From positions 620,001 through 684,000 of the forward strand of contig NZ_CP108032.1 in NCBI RefSeq assembly GCF_036169555.1: 64,000 bases of DNA, in the 5' to 3' direction. Shown piece by piece: positions 48,242-57,634 of the stretch. The stretch comes from Streptomyces sp. NBC_00306 (lineage in GTDB: Bacteria; Actinomycetota; Actinomycetes; Streptomycetales; Streptomycetaceae). The translations under genes and the position numbers were made by a program. Position 1 is the first letter of the stretch. Each line of letters opens with the position of its first letter. The notes beneath the pieces are model-generated. The model had not been told where the DNA came from. It was given only the letters and a program-made list of their open reading frames with translations, and did not search any database.

Positions 48242-49996
48242 TCACGGAAGGGCGCGGGCCAGCAGCAGGGTGACGTCGTCGGACGTGGTCTCGGTCGGCA
48301 GCGTGTCGATCACCACCGAGCAGAGGTCGTCCACGGACAGACCGGTCCGGCTGAGAGCGTTGCTCACCCGCTCCATGCCGACGCCGATGTCCTGGCGGCG
48401 GTCCTCCACGAGCCCGTCGGTGTAGAGGGCGATGAGGCTTCCCGCGGGCAGGTCCAACTCCGCGGCCTCATAAGGCAGCATCCCGAGACCGAGGGGTGTT
48501 CCGGTCGGCAGCTCGGCGAAGGTGACACCGCCCCCGGGGTCGACGAGGGCGGGCGGCGGATGCCCCGCCAGCGCTACCGTGCAGCGCCGTGCGACGGGGT
48601 CGTAGACCGCGTACACACAGGTGGCGCCCATGGAGGGCAGGGGCATGTCGGAGTCCGGTTCGTCCTCGACGAGTCCGATGAACGTCCGGTCCACCCGGGT
48701 CAGCAGTTCCCCCGGGGGCAGATCCAGGTCGGCGAGTGTGCGGATCGCCGTGCGCAGCCGGCCCATGGTGGCGGCGGCGTCGATGCCGTGGCCGACGACG
48801 TCGCCGACGACCAGCCCCACCCGGCCGCCGGGCAGCCCGATGACGTCGAACCAGTCGCCGCCGACTCCGCGGACGCCGTCCGCCGCGTCCGCCGGCAGAT
48901 AGCGGGCCGCCACCTCCATGGCGGTTCCGCCGCTCACGGAGCTCGGCAGCAGACTGCGCTGGAGGGCGAGGGCGGTGGCCCGCTCGCGGGTGTACCGGCG
49001 GGCGTTGTCCAGGCTCAGTGCGGCCCGGGACACCAGTTCCGCGGCGAGCTGGTGATCGCTTTCGTCGAACGGCATCGGGTTGTCCGTCCGGACGAACACG
49101 GCCACACCCAGCAGGACGCCGCGCGCCCGGATCGGGAGGACCATCAGGGAGTGCATGCCGAAAGCGCGGATCTTCTCCGCCCGCGCCGGGTCGTTGGCCA
49201 GCCAGGAGTCCGCCGAGGTGTCGAGTATCGGCTCCAGCACCGGGCCTCCCGTCGACAGCACCTGCATGAACGGCGACGCCTTGGGGACGTAGACCACTTC
49301 GCCGCGGGTCCACAGGGACTCCGGGGCACCGGTGTGGATGGACGCCCTGCCCGCGCGGCGGAACGTGGGGATGCGTCCCTGGGACGGCTCCAGCCGTTCC
49401 AGCGGCTCCTCGCCCAGCTGCACCGCCTCGGTCAGGTCGACGGTGACGTAGTCGGCGACGAGGGGAACGGTGAAGTCGGCCAGCTCCTGTGCCGTGCGCA
49501 TCACGTCCAGCGTGGTGCCGATGCGGGCGCCGGCCTCGCTCACGACGGCCAGCCGGTCCCCCGCCCACCGCCTGTCGCGGACGGCCAGGACCACCAGGCA
49601 CACGCCCAGGGGGCGGCCGTCGGCATCGTCCAGACGGACGAAGGAGGCGGAGTAGGCACTGTCGCGCACCGTGCCCGCCGCGGCAGGCACCCGGTACTCG
49701 CGGCCGGTCAGGCCGGAGCCGGTGGCCAGCACCTGCCGCATCGCCGTCTCGAGGTCTTCGGCGTCGCCGGGCAGCGCATCCCGGGGTCCGCGCCCCAGTC
49801 GGGACTCCCGGGCGATTCCGTCGTACTGCCCCAGGGTGTCGTTCACCCAGACGCACCGCAGGTCGGTGTCCCAGACGGCGAACCCGGCCGCGGAGCGGGT
49901 CAGGAGGGCCGCCAGTGCCGCTCCTGCGACATCATCCGCGCTCTCCAGCAGGGCGGTCAGGGTGGTCGTGCCGAGCGTGGGGTCCGGTGATTCCAT
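48242..49996 (-). CDS. PAS-GAF-PP2C (SpoIIE/RsbU-type) phosphatase
   Basis: A 584-residue signalling phosphatase. A PAS domain is at about residues 25-135 (AGFAVWDTDLRCVWVNDTLG), a GAF domain at about 150-320, and a SpoIIE-type PP2C domain at about 345-580 (LQRSLLP, then GVGGDWFDVIGLPGGRVGLV, VVGHGIDAAATMGRLR, LYTDGLVEDRR and TSDDVTLLLAR). The metal-binding aspartates of the family are in place. In Streptomyces such proteins dephosphorylate anti-sigma antagonists to switch sigma factors. Start: ATG 49996; upstream codons in the same frame are the tail of an oxidoreductase remnant. Confidence 0.9.
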   Translation of the reverse strand: MESPDPTLGTTTLTALLESADDVAGAALAALLTRSAAGFAVWDTDLRCVWVNDTLGQYDGIARESRLGRGPRDALPGDAEDLETAMRQVLATGSGLTGREYRVPAAAGTVRDSAYSASFVRLDDADGRPLGVCLVVLAVRDRRWAGDRLAVVSEAGARIGTTLDVMRTAQELADFTVPLVADYVTVDLTEAVQLGEEPLERLEPSQGRIPTFRRAGRASIHTGAPESLWTRGEVVYVPKASPFMQVLSTGGPVLEPILDTSADSWLANDPARAEKIRAFGMHSLMVLPIRARGVLLGVAVFVRTDNPMPFDESDHQLAAELVSRAALSLDNARRYTRERATALALQRSLLPSSVSGGTAMEVAARYLPADAADGVRGVGGDWFDVIGLPGGRVGLVVGDVVGHGIDAAATMGRLRTAIRTLADLDLPPGELLTRVDRTFIGLVEDEPDSDMPLPSMGATCVYAVYDPVARRCTVALAGHPPPALVDPGGGVTFAELPTGTPLGLGMLPYEAAELDLPAGSLIALYTDGLVEDRRQDIGVGMERVSNALSRTGLSVDDLCSVVIDTLPTETTSDDVTLLLARALP

Positions 49997-50065
49997 GGCC
50001 GTTCCCGATCCTTCGGATGTGCTCTGTCGTGGTGCGGGCGGTCGCTGTCGCGCGGACACGGCCCA

Positions 50066-50269
50066 GGGCCGGATCAGGTCCGCCGCCCGTTCGGCGACGG
50101 CGCGGACCGTGACGACGGTGCCGGCCGACGGGACGGTCCGCGGGACCGAGGCGTCGGCCGCGCGGAGTCCGCCGATGCCATGGACTCGCAGATCGCCGTC
50201 GGCGAGGGCGTCGTCGCCGGTACGGCACGGGCCGAGCGGGTGCACGGACGAGGCGACGGTCGGGCGCAC
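50066..50269 (-). pseudogene. GMC oxidoreductase, C-terminal remnant
   Basis: About 68 codons in the same frame as, and just upstream of, the phosphatase read VHPLGPCRTGDDALADGDLR, then VHGIGGLRAADASV and AVAERAADLIR. This is the C-terminal FAD-contact block of glucose-methanol-choline oxidoreductases (normally SVHPLGTCRMG and DASVMPTVVSANTN). The conserved Asn region is changed (PRTVPSAGTV) and the rest of the enzyme is missing. Confidence 0.72.
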
Positions 50270-50462
50270 CGACAAAGACCGCGGGTCCGGCGCATCGGCC
50301 GTCGTCAGCGACCGGGCGGCCGCCCTCCGCGAAACGCTCGGCGCCACCCCTCCTGACGTCCAGACCGTCGGTGAGCAGGCGGTCATGACCGAATGGCTCA
50401 ACCGCCCGGCCGACTCCCCGACGCGACAGCCATGAGCTCATCACTTCTGGCTCGCCCGGGGC

Positions 50463-52701
50463 TCAGAGCGTGTCCTCGATGGTGATCGGCAGCTTGCGGA
50501 TCCGGCGTCCGGTGGCGTGGTGAACGGCGTTGGCGATCGCGGCCGCCGCGCCGACCTGGCCGATCTCGCCGACTCCCTTCACGCCCAGGGGGTTGACGAT
50601 GCCGTCCTCGATCTCGACCAGCTCGATGTCGACGTCCGGCGCGTCCGCGTTGACGGGCACGAGGTACTCACCGAGGTTCGAGTTGACCCAGCGGCCGGTG
50701 TCCGGCGACATGTAGTTGGCTTCCAGGAGCGCCTGCCCCAGACCCCACAGCATGCCGCCCATCAACTGGCTGTGAGCCGTCTTGGCGTTGAGCACCCGGC
50801 CGGGTGCGAAGGCGCCGGTCATGCGCCGCACCCGGATCAGGCCGAGTTCGGCGTCCACCCCGACCTCGGCGAACTGGGCGCCGAAGGTCATCATTCCGTA
50901 GGGGACGTCGGGGGGGCGGCGGGCTCCACTGCCCCGATGCCTCGGCGTCCGACAGGAAGTTGCGCTGCATCAGATCGGTGTACGGGTCGGATGATGTGCC
51001 GGCCGTCATGACGCCGTCCTGCACCACCACATCGACGGGGTCCGTGCCGTACAGCGGCGAACCGGAATCGGCGACGGCCCGTTTGATGAGTTGCTCGCGC
51101 AGGGCCGTGGCCGCGCTGTGCACGGCCGCGCTGATCATGCCGGCGCCCGCGGAGCCCACTGCCGCGTTGATGTTGGGCAGATCGGTGTCACCGTCCTCGA
51201 AACGGCAGCGGTCCACGCTCATGCCGAGACCGTCCGCGGCGACCTGGGCCATCACCGTGGCAACACCGGTGCCGAAGTCGGGGGTTGCGGCCTGGACGAC
51301 CGCGGTCCCGTCGGCGTACAGACGCGCGCGGGCGCGCTGGGCGTTGGGGAGCGGCGGCACCGGGTACGCGGCGGTGGCCATGCCCGTACCGATCAGCCAG
51401 TTGCCCTCACGGCGTGCGCCCGGGAGGGGATCGCGTCCCTGCCAGCCGAAGCGCCGCGCTCCCCGCTCGTAGCACTCCCGCAGACCACTGCTGGACCAGG
51501 GAAGCCCCGACATCGCGTCGACGTCGGAGTGGTTGCGCAGCCGCAGTTCGATGGGGTCCAGGCCGAGTTCGTGGGCGAGCTCGTCCATCGAGCACTCGAG
51601 CGCGAACATACCGCTCGCCTCTCCCGGTGCCCGCATGAACGTGGGGGTCATGGTGTTGGCCCGGAACAGCCGGTAGACGCCCTCGTAGTTCGGGCAGGCG
51701 TAGAGCTGCGAGGAGATGCCGATGGAGGGTTCCGCCCAGTCGTCGAAGTGGGATGTCGGGGACAGCTTGTGGTGCCGGACGGCGGTCAGCCGGCCCTCGC
51801 TCGTCGCACCGATCGCCACATGCTGCTCCTGCTCCTCACGGTGTCCCACCGAAGTGAACATCTGCTCGCGGGTGAGGGCGAGCTTGACGGGCCTGCCGAC
51901 CTCGCGGGCCGCCATGGCGGCGAGCGCCGAGTGGGCATGGATCATCGCCTTGCTGCCGAAACTGCCGCCGACGTAGTGGCCGATGACCCGGATCTTCGAC
52001 ATCGGGATGCCGAGCAGCCGGGAGACGGTCATCTGCGTGGCATTGACCCCCTGGGTGGCGTCGTACAGAAGCAGCTCGTCGCCTTCCCACTCGGCCGTGG
52101 TGCAGGAGGGTTCGATGGGGTTGTGATTGTTCGCGGCGTATGTGTACGTGCCCTCCACCCGTATGTCGGCGTCGGCCAGCCCGGCTTCCACGTCACCGCG
52201 CTCGAGGCGGCCCGGTACCCAGCCGCCGAAGATCCTCTCGGGCTCGTACGCGTGGTCCCGGCCCTGGTCGAGGGTGGTGACCGGGGCGGTCTCCTCGTAG
52301 GAGACGCTCAGCAGCTGCGCGGCGTGCTGGGCGCGTTCCCAGGTGTCGGCGATGACGATCGCGATCTGCTGGCCGGCGTAGTGGACGGTGTCGTCCTGCA
52401 TCGGGAAGAAGGTCTGCGCGGGTGCCGCCGTGCCGCCGAGCGAGGGCACGAGCGGCGGCTGTTCGGCGATCTTCGGAAGGTTCTGGTGGGTGAGGACGGC
52501 GAGTACGCCCTCCTCGGCCTGTGCGGCACTGGCGTCGATGCCGGTGACCCGTCCGGCGGCGACACGGGAGCCCACCACATACGCGTACGTCATGTCCGGC
52601 ATGGGGATCTCGGCGGAGTAGCGGGCGCCTCCGGTGACCTTGGGGCGACCGTCCACGCGGTCGAGCGGCTGTCCGATGGCAGAGGGGGTGGTCGTGGTCA
52701 T
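50463..52701 (-). pseudogene. aldehyde/xanthine oxidoreductase molybdenum subunit, frameshifted
   Basis: A large subunit of the PaoC/YagR-type periplasmic aldehyde oxidoreductase. The 5' part (ATG 52701, about 595 residues) is intact to SDAEASGQWSPPPP. Then a run of seven G on the plus strand (50910-50916) shifts the frame; with six the protein continues in phase into MMTFGAQFAEVGVDAELGLI and runs to 50463 (about 745 residues in all). The downstream part contains the family's catalytic-glutamate block VKGVGEIGQVGAA, so the truncated product would be inactive. Start overlaps the FAD-subunit stop by ATGA. It may be a true mutation, a phase-variable tract or a sequencing error. Confidence 0.85.
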
Positions 52702-53726
52702 GACGGGCTCCCGCTCTCGCTTCCGGACGCGGACGCGGTTCCCGTTCCGTTGCTGAGCATGTCGAGGGCGCGGACGATCGCGCGCTGCGCGAGTTCGACC
52801 TTGAAGGCGTTCATGGAGGTCGGCCTGGCGGCGGCCATCTCCACACGGGCGGCCATGGCGAAGTTGTCCCGCATGATGGTCGCGCCGATCAGGAAGTCCT
52901 CGGCCCGCTCGGCACGCCATGGCTTGGTGGCCACACCGCCCAGCGCCATCCGAACGTCCACGATCCTGCCGTCGGCGACGGACATCGCGGCCGCGACCGA
53001 GACGAGCGCGAACTCGTACGACTCGCGGTCCCGGACCTTCAGATAGAGGGAGCGCCGGGCGAGGGGTGTGGGAGGCACCTCGATCTCCGTGATCAGTTCG
53101 CCGTGCTCCAAGGGGTGCTCGCGGTGCGGCGAGTCCCCGGGGAGGAGGAAGAAGTCGTCGATGGGATAAGCCCGTTCGCCGCTCGGACCCATCGTGTGCA
53201 CACGCGTGTCCAGCGCCATGAGGGCCACGGCCACGTCCGAGGGGTGGGTGGCGATGCAGTGCTCGCTGGTGCCGAGCACCGCGTGACCGCGGCTGAAGCC
53301 GTCGATGGCCGAGCAGCCGGTGCCGGGCTCGCGCTTGTTGCACGCGGAGTGCGCGTCGCGGAAGTACGAACACCGCACGCGCTGGAGGAGGTTGCCTCCC
53401 ATGGACGCCATGTTGCGCAGCTGCGCGGACGCACCGAGCTCCAGGGCCTGGGCGATCAGCGGGAAGCGCTCACGGACGACGGGAGCGGCGGCGACCTCAC
53501 TCATCCGGGCCAGCGAGCCGATCCGCAGGCCGCCTTCCTCGGTGCCCTCGATGCCCGTCAGCGGAAGTTCGTTGATGTCGACGAGCCGGCGGGGATTCAG
53601 CACGTTCTGGCGGAGCAGATCGACCTCGGTGGTGCCGCCGGCGAGGAAGTCGCTGGTGGGGTCGCTGCTCACGGCGGCAACGGCGGTCGCCGTGTCGGTC
53701 GCGCGGAGGTAGGTGATCGGCCGCAC
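52698..53726 (-). CDS. aldehyde oxidoreductase FAD-binding subunit with 4Fe-4S insertion (PaoB/YagS-like)
   Basis: A 342-residue FAD subunit of the xanthine-dehydrogenase family. It has the FAD loop LAGGTTEVDLLRQ near residue 30 and AQLRNMASMGGNLLQ near 105. A Cys-rich insertion (RCSYFRDAHSACNK, then GTGCSAIDG and SEHCIATHPSD) is typical of YagS/PaoB, where it holds a 4Fe-4S cluster. It passes electrons between the 2Fe-2S subunit and FAD. Start: GTG 53726 with GGGAGG six bases upstream. Middle gene of the operon. The C-terminal Ser/Gly tail is encoded by short repeats. Confidence 0.9.
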   Translation of the reverse strand: MRPITYLRATDTATAVAAVSSDPTSDFLAGGTTEVDLLRQNVLNPRRLVDINELPLTGIEGTEEGGLRIGSLARMSEVAAAPVVRERFPLIAQALELGASAQLRNMASMGGNLLQRVRCSYFRDAHSACNKREPGTGCSAIDGFSRGHAVLGTSEHCIATHPSDVAVALMALDTRVHTMGPSGERAYPIDDFFLLPGDSPHREHPLEHGELITEIEVPPTPLARRSLYLKVRDRESYEFALVSVAAAMSVADGRIVDVRMALGGVATKPWRAERAEDFLIGATIMRDNFAMAARVEMAAARPTSMNAFKVELAQRAIVRALDMLSNGTGTASASGSESGSPS

Positions 53727-53737
53727 GTCGGGCCTCC

Positions 53738-54262
53738 CTACGGTTGGTCGCGGACGGAGCGGATCGCGGCCCGGATATGGGGATAGGCGGCGCAGCGGCA
53801 GATGTTGCCGCTCATCCACTCCTTGATCTCGGCGTCGTCCCCGGCGTGACCCTCGCGCATCAGCGCCACGGCGGACATGATCTGGCCGGGGGTGCAGTAA
53901 CCGCACTGGAACGCGTCCTCGGCGATGAAGGCCCGCTGCATCTCGTGCAGTTCGCCCTCGTCGGCCAGGCCCTCGACGGTGGTCACCTCACGGCCCTCGC
54001 AGGTCATGGCGAGGGTGAGGCAGGCGAGCACCCGTTTCCCGTCGACCCACAGCGTGCACGCGCCACAAGTGCCCTGGTCGCACCCCTTCTTGGCGCCCGT
54101 CAGGTCCAGACGTTCACGAAGGGCGTCCAACAGACTGACGCGGGGCTCGATGTCGAGAGTGTGCTCGGTGCCGTTGATCGACAAGGTGACCCGGACCGGA
54201 CCGGGACCTCGTTCCTCGAGTGCTGCCCCTCGTTCTGTGAGGGCCGGGCCGCGTGCGGACAT
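53738..54262 (-). CDS. aldehyde oxidoreductase 2Fe-2S subunit (PaoA/YagT-like)
   Basis: A 174-residue iron-sulphur subunit. The plant-ferredoxin-type cluster is in GAKKGCDQGTCGACTLWVDG, and the second helical-domain cluster in FQCGYCTPGQ and SGNICRCAAYP. Start: ATG 54262 with GGAGG five bases upstream. It lacks a long Tat signal, unlike the E. coli homologue, so a cytoplasmic location is possible. First gene of the three-gene operon; no XdhC/MoCo insertase follows. Confidence 0.92.
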   Translation of the reverse strand: MSARGPALTERGAALEERGPGPVRVTLSINGTEHTLDIEPRVSLLDALRERLDLTGAKKGCDQGTCGACTLWVDGKRVLACLTLAMTCEGREVTTVEGLADEGELHEMQRAFIAEDAFQCGYCTPGQIMSAVALMREGHAGDDAEIKEWMSGNICRCAAYPHIRAAIRSVRDQP

Positions 54263-54335
54263 AGCACACCTCCAGAGAAAGCACCCCTCCATGCTCATAC
54301 ACATACAAACCTGGCGCAACCGTAAGATTTGCGGT

Positions 54336-54908
54336 ATGAGCCAAAGCGTGCGAGAAGCAGCCCGAGAAGCGGTGACGGTCGTCTACACCTGGGAGGTGGT
54401 GCCCGGCAGGGAAGAGCAATTCGAGGAGTGGGCCCACGAGATCGAGACGGAGGCCGCCGCGTTCACCGGCCACCGCGGAGTGACCTGGCTGCACCCGGAG
54501 GGCGACAGCCACCGCTACCACGCGGTCGTCCGGTTCGCGGACACCGAGACCCTGGACCGGTGGATGACCTCACCTCAGCGGGCAGCCTGGCAGGATCGCG
54601 TCAAACCTTTCGCCCGCTCGGCTCATCCGAAGCTGACGACCACGGGCCTGGAGACTTGGTTCAACGTCCCCAACGGCCCGGCCCGGCCACCGGCGCGCTG
54701 GAAGATGTCGATCGTCACGATCGTGGCGGTCTACCCCTTCGCGCTGCTCTACGACGGGGTGTTCGCCGAGTACTTCCACGCTTGGCCGCTCCTGGCCCGC
54801 ACCCTCGTCTTCCCCGTGATCCTGGCCCCGCTCCTGACGTACGCGGTCATGCCGTTCATGAGCCGGGCGCTGCGGCGGTGGCTGTACCCGGACTATCCGC
54901 AGGAATGA
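54336..54908 (+). CDS. antibiotic-biosynthesis-monooxygenase-like domain fused to a membrane anchor
   Basis: A 190-residue protein. Residues 12-105 form an ABM-type ferredoxin-like domain (VTVVYTWEVVPGREEQFEEW, then HRYHAVVRFADTETLDRWM). Residues 128-180 contain two membrane spans (IVTIVAVYPFALLYDGVF and a second around VFPVILAPLLTYAV). The soluble domain may bind heme or a quinone-like ligand at the membrane. ATG 54336 lacks a clear ribosome site, so it may be leaderless. Divergent from the aldehyde oxidoreductase operon. Confidence 0.82.
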   Translation: MSQSVREAAREAVTVVYTWEVVPGREEQFEEWAHEIETEAAAFTGHRGVTWLHPEGDSHRYHAVVRFADTETLDRWMTSPQRAAWQDRVKPFARSAHPKLTTTGLETWFNVPNGPARPPARWKMSIVTIVAVYPFALLYDGVFAEYFHAWPLLARTLVFPVILAPLLTYAVMPFMSRALRRWLYPDYPQE

Positions 54909-55101
54909 CGGGAGCTGTCCCCCAGGCCCGCAGCCGACGGCATTACCGACGGGTACGCCGTCGCGGAGCCCGGCAGGCCCGCCGATCTCTGCGTTCGCCG
55001 GCAGCGTGACGCCACGGGGACACGACCGCGCCACCCACGCGCCGCGACCGTGCTCGATGCCCCCGGCGCACAGGAGTTGGCGGTGTTCGGGACGGCAGCA
55101 G

Positions 55102-55263
55102 ATGATCCACCTCGACATCGAGGTGGATCTGCCCCAGGCCGTCGCCCGCGCCCGGGGCGCCACCCTCGCGGAGGTCCAGCCCCGGGAGGACGTTCCGGTG
55201 CCGCTCTGCCCGGTGGGCCGCCCGTTCCGCCTCTTCGCGCCCGCGGACAGCTCCGGCGACTGA
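55102..55263 (+). pseudogene. glyoxalase/VOC-like C-terminal remnant
   Basis: About 53 codons read QQMIHLDIEVDLPQAVARA, then RGATLAEVQPREDVPV and GRPFRLFAP. This resembles the second half of a VOC/glyoxalase-like domain (typically LDPAGHPFCLY). The first half is absent, and the gene has no ribosome site. Confidence 0.55.
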
Positions 55264-55281
55264 TGCCACACCTGCTTCCCC

Positions 55282-55941
55282 TCAGCGGCGGGCGGGCTTC
55301 CGAGCCACAAGGTATGCCTGCCGCCCCTGCCGGGGCTTCTCCTCCTCGCTGGGCTCACGGATCATCCGGGCGTCCGCCTCGAGCCCGGCCCGGCTCAGCA
55401 GCTCTTCGATGCGGTCGGGAGACACCCAGTACACATCGAGCGAGAGCTCGTGACCGTACGCGTTCTCCAAGTGCCGGTGTCTGTCACCGGCCTTGAAGCC
55501 GATCAGCAGATGCCCGCCCGGGGCCAGGACTCGGTGGAACTCGGCGAACACCACCGGCAGCAGCTCCGGAGGGGTGTGAACGATCGAGTACCAGGAGAGG
55601 ATGCCGCCCAGAGCACCGTCGGCCAGGTCCAGATCGGTCATCGACCCTTCGTCGAACGTCAGGTGCGGGTGCATCCGACGGGCAACGGCCACGGTCTCCG
55701 GCGACAGGTCGATGCCGAACGCGTCCACCCCGAGCGAGTGCAGATGCGCCGTCACATGCCCGGGCCCGCACCCGAGATCAGCGACAGGCCCGCCGCCGCC
55801 TCGTGTGAGCTCGGCGAATGCGCTGATCATCGCGCGGCCGTACCGGTCGCTCCCGAAGGCGGGAGGCACGAGTTCGGCGTAGTCGGCGGCGACGGTGTCG
55901 TAGGCCACGCGTGTGGCGTGCAGGTAGGTCGACTCGGTCAT
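55282..55941 (-). CDS. class I SAM-dependent methyltransferase
   Basis: A 219-residue methyltransferase. Motif I is VADLGCGPGHVTAHL near residue 53, followed by the acidic FGIDLSPE loop, post-I LSWYSIVHTPPE, and RVLAPGGHLLIGF. A cytoplasmic enzyme of the UbiE/UbiG-like group; substrate unknown. Start: ATG 55941; upstream in-frame codons lack coding character. The C-terminus is Arg/Lys-rich. Confidence 0.85.
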   Translation of the reverse strand: MTESTYLHATRVAYDTVAADYAELVPPAFGSDRYGRAMISAFAELTRGGGGPVADLGCGPGHVTAHLHSLGVDAFGIDLSPETVAVARRMHPHLTFDEGSMTDLDLADGALGGILSWYSIVHTPPELLPVVFAEFHRVLAPGGHLLIGFKAGDRHRHLENAYGHELSLDVYWVSPDRIEELLSRAGLEADARMIREPSEEEKPRQGRQAYLVARKPARR

Positions 55942-56045
55942 GGCCGAGGACGGTAGCGGGTGTGTACGGTCGCGGTGTCCAGGCATCGAGCCAACTCGCA
56001 CTCCGCGCCCGGAGTTGCGACGCGGGCACCATCCCCCGCGCGGAT

Positions 56046-56870
56046 TCAGGAACGCGACCGCTTGCTGAAGAACGTGACCGGACGCTCCTGCCGTTCTCCG
56101 TCGACGATGATGTCCACCGACTCGTTGTAGAAGGCCACCCGGTCCTTGATGATCTCCACTTGGCGCAGAGGGTCCGGGTAGCTCCATGCGATGTCCGGCA
56201 GTGCGGCGCCGTCGCCCTCCCAGGACCAGTACTCCGTCGCCACACCCTTGTACGGGCAGCGGGTGTGAGCATCGGTCGGGGTGAGCAGGTCGAGGCGGAC
56301 GTCATCCCGCGGGAAGTAGTAGCGGACCGGCAGATGGGTCTCGAACAGCAGAACCGGCGTGTGCGTGTCCGCGACCGTCGTGCCCTCGATCTCGACCCGG
56401 ACGTGACGGGTGCTCGGCAGGGCATCCACCCGTTTGTGCGGGTCGCGCGGGTGGACGAAGATCTCCTCGTCCTCCTCGTACCAGTGGTCGAGAACATCGT
56501 GGCCGAACCATTCGAAGCTGATGTGTCCGGCCAGCTCCTCGCCGGGATAGGTCCAGGCCGCCGCCTTGATGGACTGGCCGGCGAGGGCGAGGTCGTAGAA
56601 GACCGTCGCTCCCGCATGCCGGCGCGGGTTGGCAGGCCGCTCCGTCCTGTGCAGCAGATCCGTCCGGACGTCCTCGGCAGGGAAGGCGTACAGAGGCACG
56701 GGACGGCCCGGCTCCCACACGAGAACCGGCCGCCGGCTGTCCACGACCGTGACCTCGCCCTTGGTCGCCCGCACCCACCGCTCGCTCGGCTCCCACACCA
56801 CGCTGTCGATCACTTCGGACCGGCGGTGCGCGGCCGGCAGGGCATCCGAACTGTCGCTGGTCGTCGCCAT
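56046..56870 (-). CDS. tandem DUF427 protein
   Basis: A 274-residue protein with two DUF427 repeats. The first is around residues 25-125 (WEPSERWVRATKGEVTVVDS, then YAFPAEDV and AAWTYPGEEL). The second is around 145-255 (VRVEIEGTTVADT, then YYFPRDDV, CPYKGVATEYWSW and IAWSYPDPL). It has no signal or membrane span. Function unknown; the family has a small beta barrel fold. ATG 56870 with GGAGG seven bases upstream. Confidence 0.86.
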   Translation of the reverse strand: MATTSDSSDALPAAHRRSEVIDSVVWEPSERWVRATKGEVTVVDSRRPVLVWEPGRPVPLYAFPAEDVRTDLLHRTERPANPRRHAGATVFYDLALAGQSIKAAAWTYPGEELAGHISFEWFGHDVLDHWYEEDEEIFVHPRDPHKRVDALPSTRHVRVEIEGTTVADTHTPVLLFETHLPVRYYFPRDDVRLDLLTPTDAHTRCPYKGVATEYWSWEGDGAALPDIAWSYPDPLRQVEIIKDRVAFYNESVDIIVDGERQERPVTFFSKRSRS

Positions 56871-56970
56871 CGGTCTGCCTCCTCGGTCCGGCACCTGTCC
56901 CTGAAACCCAGTGTCGCGCCCCGACCACTGCTTGCGCCGGGCGAAGCGGGCGGCCGGCCACAGGGCCGGG

Positions 56971-57423
56971 TCACTCGGCCCAGGGCTGGAAGCCGGTGTC
57001 GAGCACCTCGTCGAGCAGGGCGCGCAGCCGGGAGGCCTTGCCGGCGCCGAAGGTGTCCTCGAACTGAACCTGCACGGTGCGCCACAGCGGTAGCGCCGTC
57101 TTCAGGCGGGCGTTGCCCTCCGGCGTGAGCGCGACGATGCGCGCCCGGCGATCGGCTGCCGAGCGCTCGACGGTCACCAGCCCTTCCCGGGCGAGCGGCT
57201 TGAGATTGGTGGCCAGTGTCGTGCGGTCCATGGCGATCATGTCGGCGAGGTGGGTGATCGTCGTCTCGCCCTCGTTGCTGAGCTTCTGGAGGATGCCGAA
57301 CTGCGTCGCGCGAAGGCCGACCGGGGCGAGGGCCTTGTCGTACGTCGCACCGAGATACCGGGCCGCCTTGCGCAGGGCCATGCTGTTGCAGGCGGGGGCC
57401 GTCTGTGCGGGCGTTGCGGCCAT
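56971..57423 (-). CDS. MarR-family transcriptional regulator
   Basis: A 150-residue MarR protein. Winged helix: TITHLADMIAMDRTTLATNL near residue 55, wing SAADRRARIVALTPEG near 95. N-terminal Cys12 and no other Cys, so it is not an obvious OhrR-type peroxide sensor. Start: ATG 57423 with GGAGGAG upstream. Divergent from a membrane protein gene. A perfect palindrome and a degenerate copy lie between them, the expected layout for a MarR that represses itself and its neighbour. Confidence 0.9.
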   Translation of the reverse strand: MAATPAQTAPACNSMALRKAARYLGATYDKALAPVGLRATQFGILQKLSNEGETTITHLADMIAMDRTTLATNLKPLAREGLVTVERSAADRRARIVALTPEGNARLKTALPLWRTVQVQFEDTFGAGKASRLRALLDEVLDTGFQPWAE

Positions 57424-57452
57424 GATCTCCTCCGTAGCTTCACCGAGACAAT

Positions 57453-57468
57453 AAGAGTATATGCACCT
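57453..57468. promoter_or_regulatory. degenerate second MarR site
   Basis: AAGAGTATATGCACCT resembles the core GAGCATATGCTC of the upstream palindrome at 10 of 12 positions and lies 30 bases from the MarR start, suiting autoregulation. Confidence 0.45.
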
Positions 57469-57549
57469 AATCGAAGAAGGCGGCTCGATCGCGGCGCGAG
57501 GCACACACTCGGGGCAGGTCCACGTCGGATGCCCATCTTTGCGATTTCA

Positions 57550-57575
57550 GAGATACGAGCATATGCTCGTATCTC
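57550..57575. promoter_or_regulatory. perfect 26-bp palindrome, candidate MarR operator
   Basis: The half-site AGATACGAGCAT is followed immediately by its exact complement, plus one more G/C pair outside. It is AT-rich against a GC-rich background and sits 60 bases before the membrane protein start. Confidence 0.82.
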
Positions 57576-57634
57576 CGCAGGTTGCTCCCGCCTGCCGTCC
57601 GCATTCCTCCTCCGCCCCCACGAGAGAGCCCTTC

